From: Solanum dulcamara
Taxonomy: Eukaryota; Streptophyta; Magnoliopsida; Solanales; Solanaceae
Direction of reading: 5' to 3'
NCBI RefSeq assembly: GCF_947179165.1
Contig: NC_077242.1
Location: 1,984,001-2,048,000, forward strand
DNA: 64,000 nt
This document shows positions 38,901 to 50,706 of the stretch, in pieces. Position 1 is the stretch's first letter. Each line of letters starts with the position of its first letter. Position numbers and translations under genes: made by a program. The notes below the pieces were generated by a model. The model was not told where the DNA came from. It saw only the letters and a list, made by a program, of their open reading frames with translations, and did not search any database.

Positions 38901-41380
38901 GCATGTCCTCATTTTTTAAATTTAATTCCACCATCGTCCAGGATATTTATTAAAACCCACAAGCAATATAAAAGAAGATAGATATGGATGTTTGTTCGTA
39001 GGTAGAAAAAATATTTGTATATAGCCTACCCAAATATTATACGTTATTCGGGTGAGATTATAAGAGTGTTGGGTGATATGGATAAAGATAAAAATGTGTT
39101 TGAGTAGTGAAGAAGACAGAAAAAATCGAAAAATACTTTAATCAAAAAAATTGATAAATGTTTTAACGTGAAGTAAATTTTTCTGAAGAGATGATATATA
39201 TGGGTTATTTGCACAAATCCCTATAATTTCCAAACTATTTCCTTGCAGGGGGAAGAGATTCGGGTCCGAGAAAGCTCCAAAATCCACCGTGCCTGCTCTT
39301 AAGCAGTACCCACCTACAACTCAATTGATCAATTTAACGATATTATCAACATTTTATTCGAGTTTCATACAAAAATATAATATTTTTTTATTATCAAATT
39401 ATATCATATAAATTGAAAATGGATATGTAGATAGAGAGTATGAGGGGACCATGGATGGACTGTGTGTGGTCCCGCTGCTGGCCTGAGTGGAGACTCAGAT
39501 TCTCTTCCGTTAAATGATGAGGTTTTTACTGCAGATCTAGAAAGCTGGCTGACCCAGATTCCCAATCCATCTACCTATAACTCCTTAATTTGGCTGTGAG
39601 GTGGTGAGTTTTTATTTGTCAAAGAACAACTACACAGTACTTTGGCCAGGACGGCGCTGTGTACTAATTGAAGGCCATGAGAAAGAAATTTTGATGCTGC
39701 TGCCTCTGGATCTACTTCACTATCAGTAAGCACTAGCAGTTGCAGCATCTCTTCTTCTTCTATTGCTCATACAGACCTAGAGCTTATTGCTTTTGATAGC
39801 TCACGCTGTTTGAGTTTTATAGAAGCTAATTGTACAAAAGGTTAATTTCCATAAAATAACATACTGTATGTGTGTTAAAGTTTTATTTAACACACTTAAA
39901 ATGGGGCCTGTTTTAATCCGGTTAAATTGAAGTGCTACCCTATATTATTACTTTATATTTATTTCGTGGAAGATAGTCTATCGAAAATAATCTATCTATT
40001 TTTATAAGATATGAATAAGGCTAGGTGTATACTTCTTTTGTCTTATTTTGTGTGACATTCTCTCCTTTTTAATTAGCCTATCTGTCCCAAAAAGAATATT
40101 ACTTTATTATAAATAGAAAAAAATTAATTTTAAAATTTTTCTTTTACCCCTAATTAATAAAATGAATCTCAGCCACACAAATATTTAAGAATTTTTTTAG
40201 ATCACAAATTTTAAAATTTTTTATTTTTTTCTTAAATATTGTGTCGAGTCAAAAGATGTCACGTAAAATAAAACGGATGGAGTTAGATTTTTTCCACATC
40301 CTAATTGTGTATGTTGTTATTGTTGTACTATACTGTTACTTTAGTATTCGGGAGTACAAATGTCACATTTTTTAAATAAAATAACTTGTACTTTTAGTCA
40401 AGAAAGCTACCTTGATTTCTGTTTAATTAAGTAAATGAGTGATCATTGTGAAATTATGGGTTGGCTTTTAAAATTTTAATTTAATTAAATATCTAAGGTT
40501 ACAGAATATCATGCATTTCATTTAGGGCGACACAAAATGGGCGGACACGAATAATCTGACGTCTTAATAGATTGGTTAGATAACGACTACTTCACTTATT
40601 ATTTTAGTATTAATTATCTACCCGGAATAAAATGTGATGGAACAAAAAGAATCAACTTCATTATTGTGACTCAGTTTGTATTTTCGAAGAGTCTAATATG
40701 AATGCGAACATATTTTTAAACAGGAAAAATTAAACTCAAAGCCATGTACTACAGAAGATTTTCACTTGCACCACTTAGATTATAAGTCTTGGTGATAATT
40801 GAATTGAATAGGACAAAGAAGGCATTTCTACCCTGGACCACTTATGTTACTCTTCTCTCTTCTATTTAGGACAAAACTACAGGTCCAATTCTTGGGTCAT
40901 GACACTGTAAGAAAAAATTGTTACACAAATTGATGTGTTATTTATTTACACTACATTTCAGGCTTTCATAAATACTAATGAAGAGAGAAGGGTTGTTAAG
41001 ATATGCTTTCTCCCTAATAATTGAATTGAAACACTGTTATTTGATATTTGTTGATGGTGGAAAGCGAGAAACATCCCGTGAAATTAATTGAGGTGTGTAT
41101 GTTGATCCAAATAACGCGATTAAAAAATATAAAAATAGAACAAGAGGTTGCCCCTGTACTTTTGTTTGTTGCTTGAACCGTTATCTACTTATAGCAAAGT
41201 AAGAGGCAAGCTTTTTGTTTTGTTCATTTCTGGTTCCTCTGTTTCTTTTGTCCACCTAAAGAGACACGATCTGAGTTCAGATTCATATCTGTATCTGCAA
41301 AATCTTTCTCTTTCTTGCATTGGCTTTTATGTTGGAAAAAACAAAACTCCAAGAATTTAATGGGGGCGAAGGATATCACA
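35994..41380. other. Long upstream region of SPOROCYTELESS, no gene; contains a GC-richer island at 39240-39790
   Basis: Mostly AT-rich DNA without frames. The island at 39240-39320 and 39430-39790 stands out. It is mixed-composition, non-repetitive sequence with a small inverted repeat GGGACCA...TGGTCCC at 39444-39473 and the string GTGGTCCC, which fits the TCP-site consensus GTGGNCCC. No convincing open frame covers it. A MITE lies at 40030-40285. Confidence 0.4.
40030..40285. mobile_element. Stowaway-like MITE
   Basis: The left end TACTTCTTTTGTCTTATTTT with GTGTGACAT and the right end ATGTCACGTAAAATAAAACG with GATGGAGT are inverted repeats with the CTCC(A/C)TCCGT-type core. TA flanks on both sides. 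Confidence 0.6.
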
Positions 41381-41383
41381 TAA

Positions 41384-42477
41384 TTAAGGCCTAAAATGCC
41401 CCTCGGTTATTTGAATTGGTATAAAACTATTTTTCATCCACCTTTTACCCTCCAAATAGCCCTGACATCAATCTTTTGATTTAATAATATCATTATTTCT
41501 AACGGCCCACACTAATTAGGTGGATGACAGGGCAATATTGTACTAAATCTCATACTTTAAGGGTATTTTAAGCTCTTATCCGTTAAAATAATTAAAATTA
41601 CTTAATATATGAGCTCATATGATTGACCTAATTTTGGGTTCCATAGTAAAATCACATTCCCCCTCCTTTACTTTGCGTCTCTTCCACTTTTTTGCCTTTT
41701 GAAATCATATCCACCATTTTAAATTTTAATTTTTTTAATACTTATGACAAAATAAGGAAGAAAATAATAAGCACATATCATATAGAAATAATTAGTTCAA
41801 TAGATGATAATTTAATAGCACCTTTTTTTTTGTACCTAAAATTCAAAATAAATGAATAAAAAATAATCTTTTCTACTATCCCCATCCCCCCACCATGGTA
41901 ATAATATAAATCAAAAAAATATGAACATGTAGGTTCATTTCAAGTTTGAGTCTCTAGTATCCTAGTTAAGAATAAGAGATTAAAAAGGGAAAAAATGATG
42001 GAATGAACAAGACAATTGGATAATTAATAGAAAATTTTATGTTAATTAAAAATAATAATCTTTTTTAAAATGGACATTAGACGCGGATTTTAGATGCATC
42101 CTCAGTTATGAGTTGGATTACAATAAATTGGGTATTAATCTAAAATAGGCCAATAGAAAGATACCATGAAATTAATATTTTTTTGAATATTATTTTCAAG
42201 CGTATCAGGTCAAAATATGAATTATATGTGATTTTTATTATTTATTTGAGAGGGATTTAAATTTGGACAAATCAGATTAGGCAACTTAATAAAATAAATA
42301 TTTCATGATTTTACTTTAGGAGAGTTGTTTAAAATAAGGGTGAATATGAGCCAAAGGATTAATATTGAGGGTATTTTTGAGCCAAAAGGTTGACGTCAGG
42401 GGTACTTGAGAACCAAAAGGTGGATAGAGGGTAGTTTTGTACCAATTCGAATGGTTGGGGGGCATTTTAGACCCTTC
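41384..42477. mobile_element. Non-autonomous element with ~100-bp TIRs
   Basis: The left end GGCCTAAAATGCCCCTCGGT runs through GAATTGGTATAAAACTA and CATCCACCTTTTACCCTC. The right end is its clear reverse complement (GAGGGTAGTTTTGTACCAAT, then GGGGGGCATTTTAGACCCTT). The interior of 0.9 kb has no frame. Flanks CACATAATTAAG and CACAATTAAG may be a damaged target duplication. Confidence 0.72.
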
Positions 42478-42503
42478 TCCGCACAATTAAGTATAGAGTA
42501 GTA

Positions 42504-42665
42504 TTTCTTCTGTTCCTTTTTAGTTGTCACTGTTTTTTTGGGGAGTCAAATAATATGAACTTTGATTAATATTTTAAGATGTATTTTTTATCATATTAAT
42601 ATGAAAAAATTGATTATCAAAAAGTGCAATATGGCATGATGACAATTAAAAAAGAACGGAGAGAG
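42504..42665. mobile_element. Stowaway-like MITE, 162 bp
   Basis: The left TTTCTTCTGTTCCTTTTTAG with TTGTC and the right GACAATTAAAAAAGAACGGA with GAGAG are inverted repeats. TA lies on both sides (42502-42503, 42666-42667). Confidence 0.72.
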
Positions 42666-42897
42666 TATTTATTCACTTTTACCGTTCCACGTTAAATTTG
42701 GCACGCTCTTAAGAAATAATGATTAATATGAGTATTTTACTATAATATTCCCTATTAATTGAGGATAAAAAAAAGAAAAAAATTATATATATATATATAT
42801 ATATACACATACATATATATTGAAGTAAAACTGAAATTTTATTTTTAAAATACTAGATAAGTAAAAGTGAATAGAGAATACGATTAACTTTCAGGAT

Positions 42898-42977
42898 GCC
42901 TTAGTGGTGAAATGATAGACACGCGAGACTCAAACTCTTGTGCTAAAGAGTGTGGAGGTTAGAGTCCTCTTCAAGGG
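42898..42977 (+). pseudogene. Nuclear copy of plastid tRNA-Leu(CAA), decayed
   Basis: GCCTTAGTGGTGAAATGATA, then GACACGCGAGACTCAAACTC with the CAA anticodon, then GTGGAGGTTAGAGTCCTCTT match plastid trnL-CAA along its length, with scattered changes. The B box is mutated (GGTTAGAGTCC) and the acceptor ends no longer pair fully, so it is not a working nuclear tRNA gene. Confidence 0.75.
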
Positions 42978-43998
42978 TGAGTAAGAAGCACGGATCGAGA
43001 CCCTCCAATGACAACTATAACGATATTTTATTTGGACGCCGTTATTTAATATGTAGTTATATTTTGATTATACATAATATTCACTTCGAAACAACTTCAG
43101 ACATATTGGGTTAGAAGTTAAGCTAAACACACATGAAGCTTTATATATTTGTAGTTCAAGCATTTTTCTGTCTTTAGCTCAAATAAAAATGACTAAATTT
43201 TAGTCATATGAAACTTGAGACACCATATAATTAAAACTATTTTGTAGTGGATAGGCTTGTAAATTTATACGAATTGCGATATAACTTAGATAGTGATCCC
43301 AAAATCAATTATCTCTTTCCCTGCCTTTTAACAGTTTGAGGGAATTGCACTTGAAAGAAAAGTATAGCCTATGGCATATTTTCATATCTATTAATAAAGA
43401 AGGAAATCATAGTTGTAAATTGCTATATATTTCCTTTGTTTTAAATTATGTCTTATTTTTGTTTAGAAAAGAATATCGTTTTTAATATTTATATATTATG
43501 TTTAAGGACCCTAAAATTAGTATTTGTGGTACATTATATATATTAAATTTAAGATTATAATTTTTTCTTTTTTTTTAAATTTTCTTTTTTCATTCACCTT
43601 CATTTGCAACATATAATAAACCAGTTAAGTTATCTCATGATTCTTTAAAGCAAGTATTAAAACTCACTGATATCTTGTTGACATAAATAGCGGTCCACTC
43701 AATCGGCAATATATAATATACATATTTTGGCCAAGCGGCTAAATATGTAACTGTTCTGTTTAAGAAAAAAAAAATGCCGCATATGTAGAAACACATTTGA
43801 GACATTGGCCACCTAAAGTTGCACTTGTGTATGTGATGCAAGTGAACGTCTACGAAAAAGCTGTTGTAAAGTTTCGTTCTTTATTTCGTCGTCGACTTTA
43901 TTTATGTTTCTATGATGGCTCAAGAACGGGTTACCTACTCTTAACGGACAAAGCTAGTCCCTTTATTCTGAATTAAAGAATTAGGAATCAATCAAATC

Positions 43999-44062
43999 TC
44001 TCCAAGTAGGATTTGAATCTACGATCAATCGATTAACCGCCGAACGCTCTAAGCTACTGAGG
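43999..44062 (-). pseudogene. Nuclear copy of organelle (plastid-type) tRNA-Asn(GUU), decayed
   Basis: The plus strand reads CCAAGTAGGATTTGAATCTA, then CGATCAATCGATTAACCGCC, then a shortened D arm and CTACTGAGGA. This is the reverse complement of trnN-GUU with a ~7-bp deletion in the D arm and several substitutions. About 70 bp of flank on the left (GGACAAAGCTAGTCCCTTTA) may be organellar too. Confidence 0.7.
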
Positions 44063-44254
44063 AACAACAAGAGATTCGATGGCTCATTTTGCTCGAAATA
44101 TGAAGCCCACTACATATTTACGCAGGCTACCACTTTGAACTCGTAGTACTACTTGATAGTTTAGGCTTTAGATTAATGAAAAGCATTACCATCATTGATT
44201 ATTTTTTTAAAAAAAATGATAAATAAATTTAAAATAAACAAGTGCCCTTTCTTT

Positions 44255-44425
44255 TGGCGTAACAGTAATAGTAATTAATGTGTGACAAGAAGATCAAGGG
44301 TTCAACATGTGGAAACGATCCTTTTTCATTAATATAAGGTAAAGTTGTGTATATAGGACCCAATGCAGTATGATCCTTCTTGAGATCTCATCGCGGCAAC
44401 TTAGTGCACCTGACTGTGGTTATCC
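44255..44425 (+). mobile_element. Au-like SINE, strongly diverged
   Basis: GATCAAGGGTTCAACATGTG fits the B-box region. GGTAAAGTTGTGTATATAGG fits the body. AACTTAGTGCACCTGACTGT fits the 3' end. Order and spacing match the Au copy at 20321. Confidence 0.6.
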
Positions 44426-45537
44426 AAAAAAGAAAAACAAGCGTTATCTAACATAAAATGAAAATAGTAAATGAATAAAAAAAAGGCATTATATTTTAAT
44501 TTCTCCTGTTAATTAATTAAAATTATAATGCTTCTCTATTGAATCAGCTAATGCACTACGAAAAACAACAAATATTGTGACAAAATATTTATGTATGGAG
44601 CAAGTCCGTCTTAATTTTTATGATAATTTTATGACAGAATTCATCATTAATATAAACGACCATATGTTGTTTTATATTTACGGCAAGAAGTCAAAGGATA
44701 TTGTACAAATGGAATCTTTTTGTTCAGTCTAATCAACCTAGAGTTAGTTATGATAATAAGATCTAACATGTAAAAATGTTATAACTCTTAACTTAAGGAT
44801 CACTTTTTGAAACTTATAAAACATTCATGTAGTAAAACACGCAATTCATATCATATTTTTCCATTGTTTTTTTCTAGATCCCGAAAATTAGCATATAAAA
44901 TAAACAAATAAAAACTACGTCTATAATACCATAACAATAATATATTTGGTCTAATTTTCACAATTGGAATTTGGGAGGGCGGTGTGTAAGTGATATTAAT
45001 ATGCTGCAGTCAAGATAGAACACACAACATCAAATTAAACAATTTTCGCAAGCCCTTAATCACTATACTAAACATTCAACTTGTGTCAAAAGGTGTCAAC
45101 ACTTTTATATATATTCATTAAACCAAATTTTAACCTATATATACAATTTAATTTTTCGACGAAGGGGTGTCGCTTGATACCCCGCCCCTATGTGTAACAT
45201 AACTTTACCTTGGCCTTATAAAAATGGAGAGGTTGTTTCCGATAGATCACCCTCAATTCAAGTAAAGCAAAACTACATCTATAATATAATATAAATATAT
45301 ATCACCTCGTACGTATTAGCTTAATAGTAACATGTAAATTGAGATTGATCACATATGCAATTTGTGTTTCTTCATTCTGTCATTGTGTAACATTTTGTAC
45401 AACTTACAATATGACAAATAAGGCCATTGCAATTGCACATGCTTTCATGACATTATAAAGAAAAAGAAAAGGAACAAAATAAAAAATAAAGGATAGGATG
45501 GATAGGAGAATAAGTTACATTTTTTTGTTTGCTTGTA
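44426..45537. other. Intergenic, no gene seen; transposon debris near 45050-45200
   Basis: AT-rich. CGACGAAGGGGTGTCGCTTG at 45158-45177 resembles the end of the repeat at 32331. The 3' UTR of the adjacent minus-strand gene should lie in the last 200 bases. Confidence 0.4.
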
Positions 45538-46780
45538 CTATAACAATCGATCATTTTTCTTGTACTCATCTGAGTCAATGCGTTTGAAACAACGAGGAGC
45601 AAAATAGAACCATGTTGAAGTGCAAATGATGGCAAAAACTTTCCCACAAAATATCATAACCAATAAACAAATTAAAAGAGAATACGTCCCAACGTTCTTG
45701 TTGTAACGTAGGGCGATTTCTTTTTCTTTTACGTTGTCATAAATTTGCATATTATTCGCCGATTTTGATCTGTGAAAAGACGGAAATTGCTTTCTCTGTG
45801 ATGAAGATCTTGAAGATGCACGAGAAGAAGATGAAGACGAAGATGAAGAAGAAAATGAAGAGGATGTGAATAAGGAAAAATCATCCGTGCTTGAACTTGT
45901 GGACATTCTATTAGTAATATTTGATAAATCCTTTGATGAAGACTTTGTTTCCTTCGCAGAATGAAATATTTTCTCAAATTTAGATGAAAACTTTTTACAT
46001 GGTCCAAATGAACACTTAGGCTCTTTCCTATGAGATTTCTTCCCCTGCAAAAACAATTCAATTTGTAAGTTTCATCAAGTGATGATAATCTTTTAATTTG
46101 GTCTAGTGCTAAAAGCGCAAATTATAATTAGCATGATGTGTGGTTAGGTGCATGTCACAAGTGCAACGCATGATGTGAGGTTAGGCACATGTCACACAGG
46201 TTCGAATCAATATCAAAGACGGTAATATTTGTATTTAAATAGAAAACGATAAATGTATAATCAGCTAGAGTCGCACAAGTATATTATCCATCAGATTTTG
46301 AATTGTACACCACTATCCCTAGAAATTTCTCAGATCATTATTCATCGAATTCTGAACTGGGGCACCACTACCATTTGGAATAAAAATACAATCATGATGG
46401 ATAAAAGAAGAATGCATGAATAAGTGAATCCATATTCAATAATCTCTTCATTTTATGGACACATTTTTTTCCCTAATATTTTCTATCTTTTGTTTCCCCT
46501 AAAAACTTACCAATGATGTATCAGAAAACACATTTTTGAGTGCATTAGATAAATTCCTGCCAAAAGCCTTCTCCTTTCTATTTGTTCGGAAATTTTTGGT
46601 GAAATCTTTTCCCAACATTGAATCCAACTTTTCTTGTGATCTAACACGCTTCAAATTAGATAGATCTGTTGAATTATACAAATGACCCCGTTTAATTATA
46701 CTAGTGTCATCGTTGAAAGGTATGGGTTTACAACAACTAAAAAACCTACTTCTTCCTCGATTTTTCACTAATTTTGCCAT
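45538..46780 (-). CDS. Ser-rich protein with one C-terminal membrane segment, unknown function
   Basis: Two exons: 46780-46511 and 46044-45538, joined in frame (TTG|GTAAG, TTGCAG|GGG), giving 258 residues. The N-terminus is basic with a Cys pair (RGRSRFFSCCKPIPF). The middle is Lys/Ser-rich with a long serine run (about residues 150-170) and an SFHRSKSANNM patch. A hydrophobic stretch follows, about residues 211-238 (TYSLLICLLVMIFCGKVFAI), followed by WFYFAPR and a charged 20-residue tail. A single late segment and no signal peptide suggest a tail-anchored or type II-like membrane protein facing the cytosol. The conserved look of the segment (NVGTYSLLICLLVM, then FCGKVFAI) suggests a real plant family, but I do not recognise a function. 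Confidence 0.8.
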
Positions 46781-47821
46781 TTGCCTATGACCAAATATGT
46801 AAAATATATACGGAACTAAAAATGGGTGTTTGCAGGGAGGAAGGAGATAGGGGATAGAAAGACAAAAAGGTCTCCGGACTAAAAATGTAGAGAATTTAGG
46901 AAAGATAAAAGAGAGCTAATATGCGTTTCATCCGACAAAATTGGAACGATACAGAAAAGAAAAAAAGGAGAGCCAATGTATGCACAATTTTGACGGCTTA
47001 TAGAAAAACAAGGTTTTCGTTTTATTAAAATCGGAATGTGTTTGTGTTATAACCTACTCAATGGTTGTTTTTGTGTTCTTCCACTCATTTTCATATATCA
47101 TCAAATATTTTCTTCTACTGATCATACAATTATTGAAATTGTTTAATTACAAACACAAAAAAAGGGATGCTAGAAAAATATGACTATCATTTACTCCAAA
47201 TTGGCTCTAAATTTTGCCCAAATAATATAGTGTTTTTTATCGGCTGTTGTCATCAATAAATGATAAAGACTTTTCCATTTTTAACTAATTAATAAATATC
47301 TTGAATTTTAGTCACATAATAGTAAAAATTTTTTTTTGATAATCTCATAATTCAAATTCGTTCACTGAAATTTCATGAATTAGTCTCTTAATCAATACTT
47401 GTTAGTAGTAGGGAAGGAAGAGAACTAATTATTAACAATGAGAAGAAAAAAAGCTTCATTTGACGGTCTTTTTAGTAGGGTGCACGAATTACATATTAAT
47501 TAAATGATAAAAAAATCAATTAATAAAATATAACACTCTTTCTTTGTGGGACACAAAAAATCTACGCATTTATTTATTTATAAGTTACATAAATAAAAGT
47601 ACTACGGCGTATAAACCAAGAGTTTATGTTAATTAATATTTTAGAAGTATTTTAAAAATTATAGTTAGGAAAAAATTGCTTTTTTAGGAAATTAGGAAGG
47701 AGAAAAATGAATTGATGCTCGAGGGCGATTTAGAAACAACACAATTAACTTATAAAAATATGATTTATCGAACTTATCCAAATTAGCTAAGCTTGTTATT
47801 GACACGATTCATATTAATTCA
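46781..47821. other. Upstream region of the Ser-rich gene, no gene seen
   Basis: AT-rich sequence; the promoter of the minus-strand gene is presumably in its left part. No other feature was recognised. Confidence 0.4.
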
Positions 47822-47826
47822 CCTAA

Positions 47827-49986
47827 TGTAACAGCTCAAATTTTTTTAAAGCTAAGACCGAGCTATTCTTCATATGTGTATGGAATTGTACCGAATGATT
47901 CATAATGGTGTGCATGTGTGGAGGTTATTCTATAGTGTGAGAATAGATTTGGAAATTAATTAAGGTCATAAGGATCCTCTAGCACAAAGTCGAGTTGAAA
48001 GCTTTCTTACCGATTGAGCTTCGGTAAAAGATTTTACTTGGATCAACTTCAAATAACCATATATCTCAATATATAAGGATTTAGGTGGCCTGTGAACTAT
48101 CAAATTAAAGGTCTATGAGTCTTCTTTCCAACGCCACCAAGTTACATCAATTAGAGTTTGAGGTAAGATTTGACCATGGAATTCCATAATTTCTTCATCT
48201 TAACACCAATTAATATCTTTTACCCATGGAATCCATAAGTTTTCAAGAAAATCCACCTCTAAAGTTTAAGAAACGGATTCTTGCCAATTCTTCCTCCGAA
48301 GATCTCACCTCTCTCAAGAATTAGGAGCGTATAAGGTATGTAAAGCTAATCATAGCATTGGATTGAGTTCATCCACGCGCCCTACATCTAATTTTGTCAA
48401 TTGTTGAGAATGAGTTGAATCTAACCTAGTTTCTTGAATTCCGAATAAGTTAATTCTTCTTCTGTTGAGTTCCGTATAATTATGTATTGAGATTATTGTT
48501 GTTTTCTATCTCTTACTCGATTGGAATTGTCGTTCATGGCTACTTTCCCGTGAACCCTAATTGATTTGATAATCATGATTTTTACATACATATTTTTTAG
48601 TACAGATGATGACTTTTATGCATTGATAAAGAGAGTGATTTGGACTAATATTTTATATATATATATATATTATAGAGTTTAAATGAGTGAGTTTTCACAT
48701 GAGCAAGGTCTGAGGAGTCTTTAAAAGTTTTTCATTATTTTGAACATGAATATTTTGAGCATAAATGATGGTTTTGAGATAAAGTCTTAATAAGATGTGA
48801 TTGATTTCAAAAATACATTTTTTCTGAAAGAACTTGATGATTTGAGCATAGCCGAGTCCGAGTTGAATTGAAGGGTCTTTAAGATTATAAATGTTTTGAT
48901 CCTGCTTTCACTATACATTATTTTGAGTCGAGATTGCAAAAGAGTTGAGTATTTAATCTAAATGAGTGGATTGGATTGAATTGATTTGAAAGAGCATAAT
49001 GATTGAAACGAGATTGAGTTTTGATGAGAGCCCAATGAGGCTAGTCGAAAGTTTTGATTGAACTGGTTGGTTTTAGTTGCATGAGCATATTGAGTTTTAG
49101 GAGTAGTATAGAGCACCAAATTGAGTGAGAGTAAAACTCAATAACTAAGTAGCCAGCATAGGAGAGGATTGAACCGTTAAGTCGGATGTTTCCCTTTTCA
49201 TTGTCCTGACAAGAGAGGACTTGATTGATTGTGGATCCAAATTGGTAGATTCGTCATTTACCTTGGCAAGTATTGTACAGACATGGCAACGACATCATTT
49301 CGTTGTACATCACCTATTTATAGGTGGTGAGATTGTTGTCGGTTAAGAGAGCCTCCTAGATTGTGCATGAAAGTATATGACATGTTTTGAACAAGTTGTA
49401 TACTACTGAGTCCTTCTTAAAGCATTGTTATATTTTATACTTGTATATCATATTGAGTTGGGTGAGTTTCATTCTATCTTTGATGTATTGTTGTTTTACT
49501 CTGCCATATTACATACTCGTACATTCTACGTACTGACGTCTGCATCATTTTATGATGCAGGGACAAGTATTAGAGATCATCAACAGGCGCTTCGTTGAAG
49601 ATCTAGTTCTTTCTTGATAGTGGTGAGACCTCCTTGATTTCGAAGGGATCATATTCTTTTTATCCATTGCTTATGAGTAGTTCTTTTGAAGTAGTCATGA
49701 ACCTGTCATTGACATCATTTAGAGAGTAGAGATAGATGCTTTATAGACTAGATAGTGATGGATTTATTTTGATGTCATAACTCTTGATTAGTTTTCTTTC
49801 AAATTACGTTTCTAATTTGAATAATTGAGATTGTTGATTGAGTTAGCCCACTAAGATTTGATTTTCTCTTAAATTAAGTCTTCCGCTACATGAATGAATG
49901 TGTGATCAAGCCAAGTGATTCGCTTGGGAGCTACCAATGGCTTTTGAGAGCTGGTCACGCCTAGAGTACCCTCTCGAGGCGTGACA
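47827..49986 (+). mobile_element. Solo LTR, Gypsy-type, with 5-bp target duplication
   Basis: Begins TGTAACAGCTC and ends GAGGCGTGACA. It is flanked by perfect CCTAA at 47822-47826 and 49987-49991. It is 2160 bp with no internal retrotransposon genes, so it is a solo LTR left by recombination. Internal blocks (CTATCAAATTAAAGGTC, TCTTCTTTCCAACGCCACCA, TGTTGTCGGTTAAGAGA) are shared with the solo LTR at 50707. Confidence 0.92.
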
Positions 49987-50706
49987 CCTAAATCCCACAT
50001 GATATTTGAAATTTAGATCAAGTATGCAACTCTAATTAATTCATAAAAAAACTTACTAAAATGTTATTTTAATCATTTCTGATTTGTTTAAATTTATCTC
50101 AACGCTCAGAACCATCGCCTTAAATAGATGCAAAGCACCTTAGGCATAAATCACCTAAAATCGAATTATCAAACTGAATCGAAATTATCGTATCAATCTT
50201 TCAAAATTTGGTATTTCATATTTACTTTTAATCATCAAAATCAAAATTTGAAAATACCAAATCAAATACCAACACTCACTCCTAAATTGATTTTTTTTAC
50301 CATATATATATAAATAACATTAACAAGCGATTTGGATATTTTAATTATTGTTACAGCTTAGGCCTCATTTGTTTTCATTAACATTCGGACGTTTGAATCT
50401 GAATAAACATATAAATATTAAGTTGTGCTTTAAGATCTAAATGTCTAGATCTGAATACACATCTGAATATTAGGATGTAGTTTCTAGATTTGAACACTGA
50501 ATGATTAAGATTGTTTATTTTCAATATCTGAATATGCATATGAACCAGCGAGTTTGATGATCAAAGAGTCTTAATAAAATTAGTTATCTAAAACAAAATT
50601 ATAATATGAAAATATACATAGTTCAACAATAAGTATATAACTTGGAAAAAGTTTTTTTAAGTTAAGAAAATGTTAGTCATTTGTTGCAATATAATACCTT
50701 CGTTTT

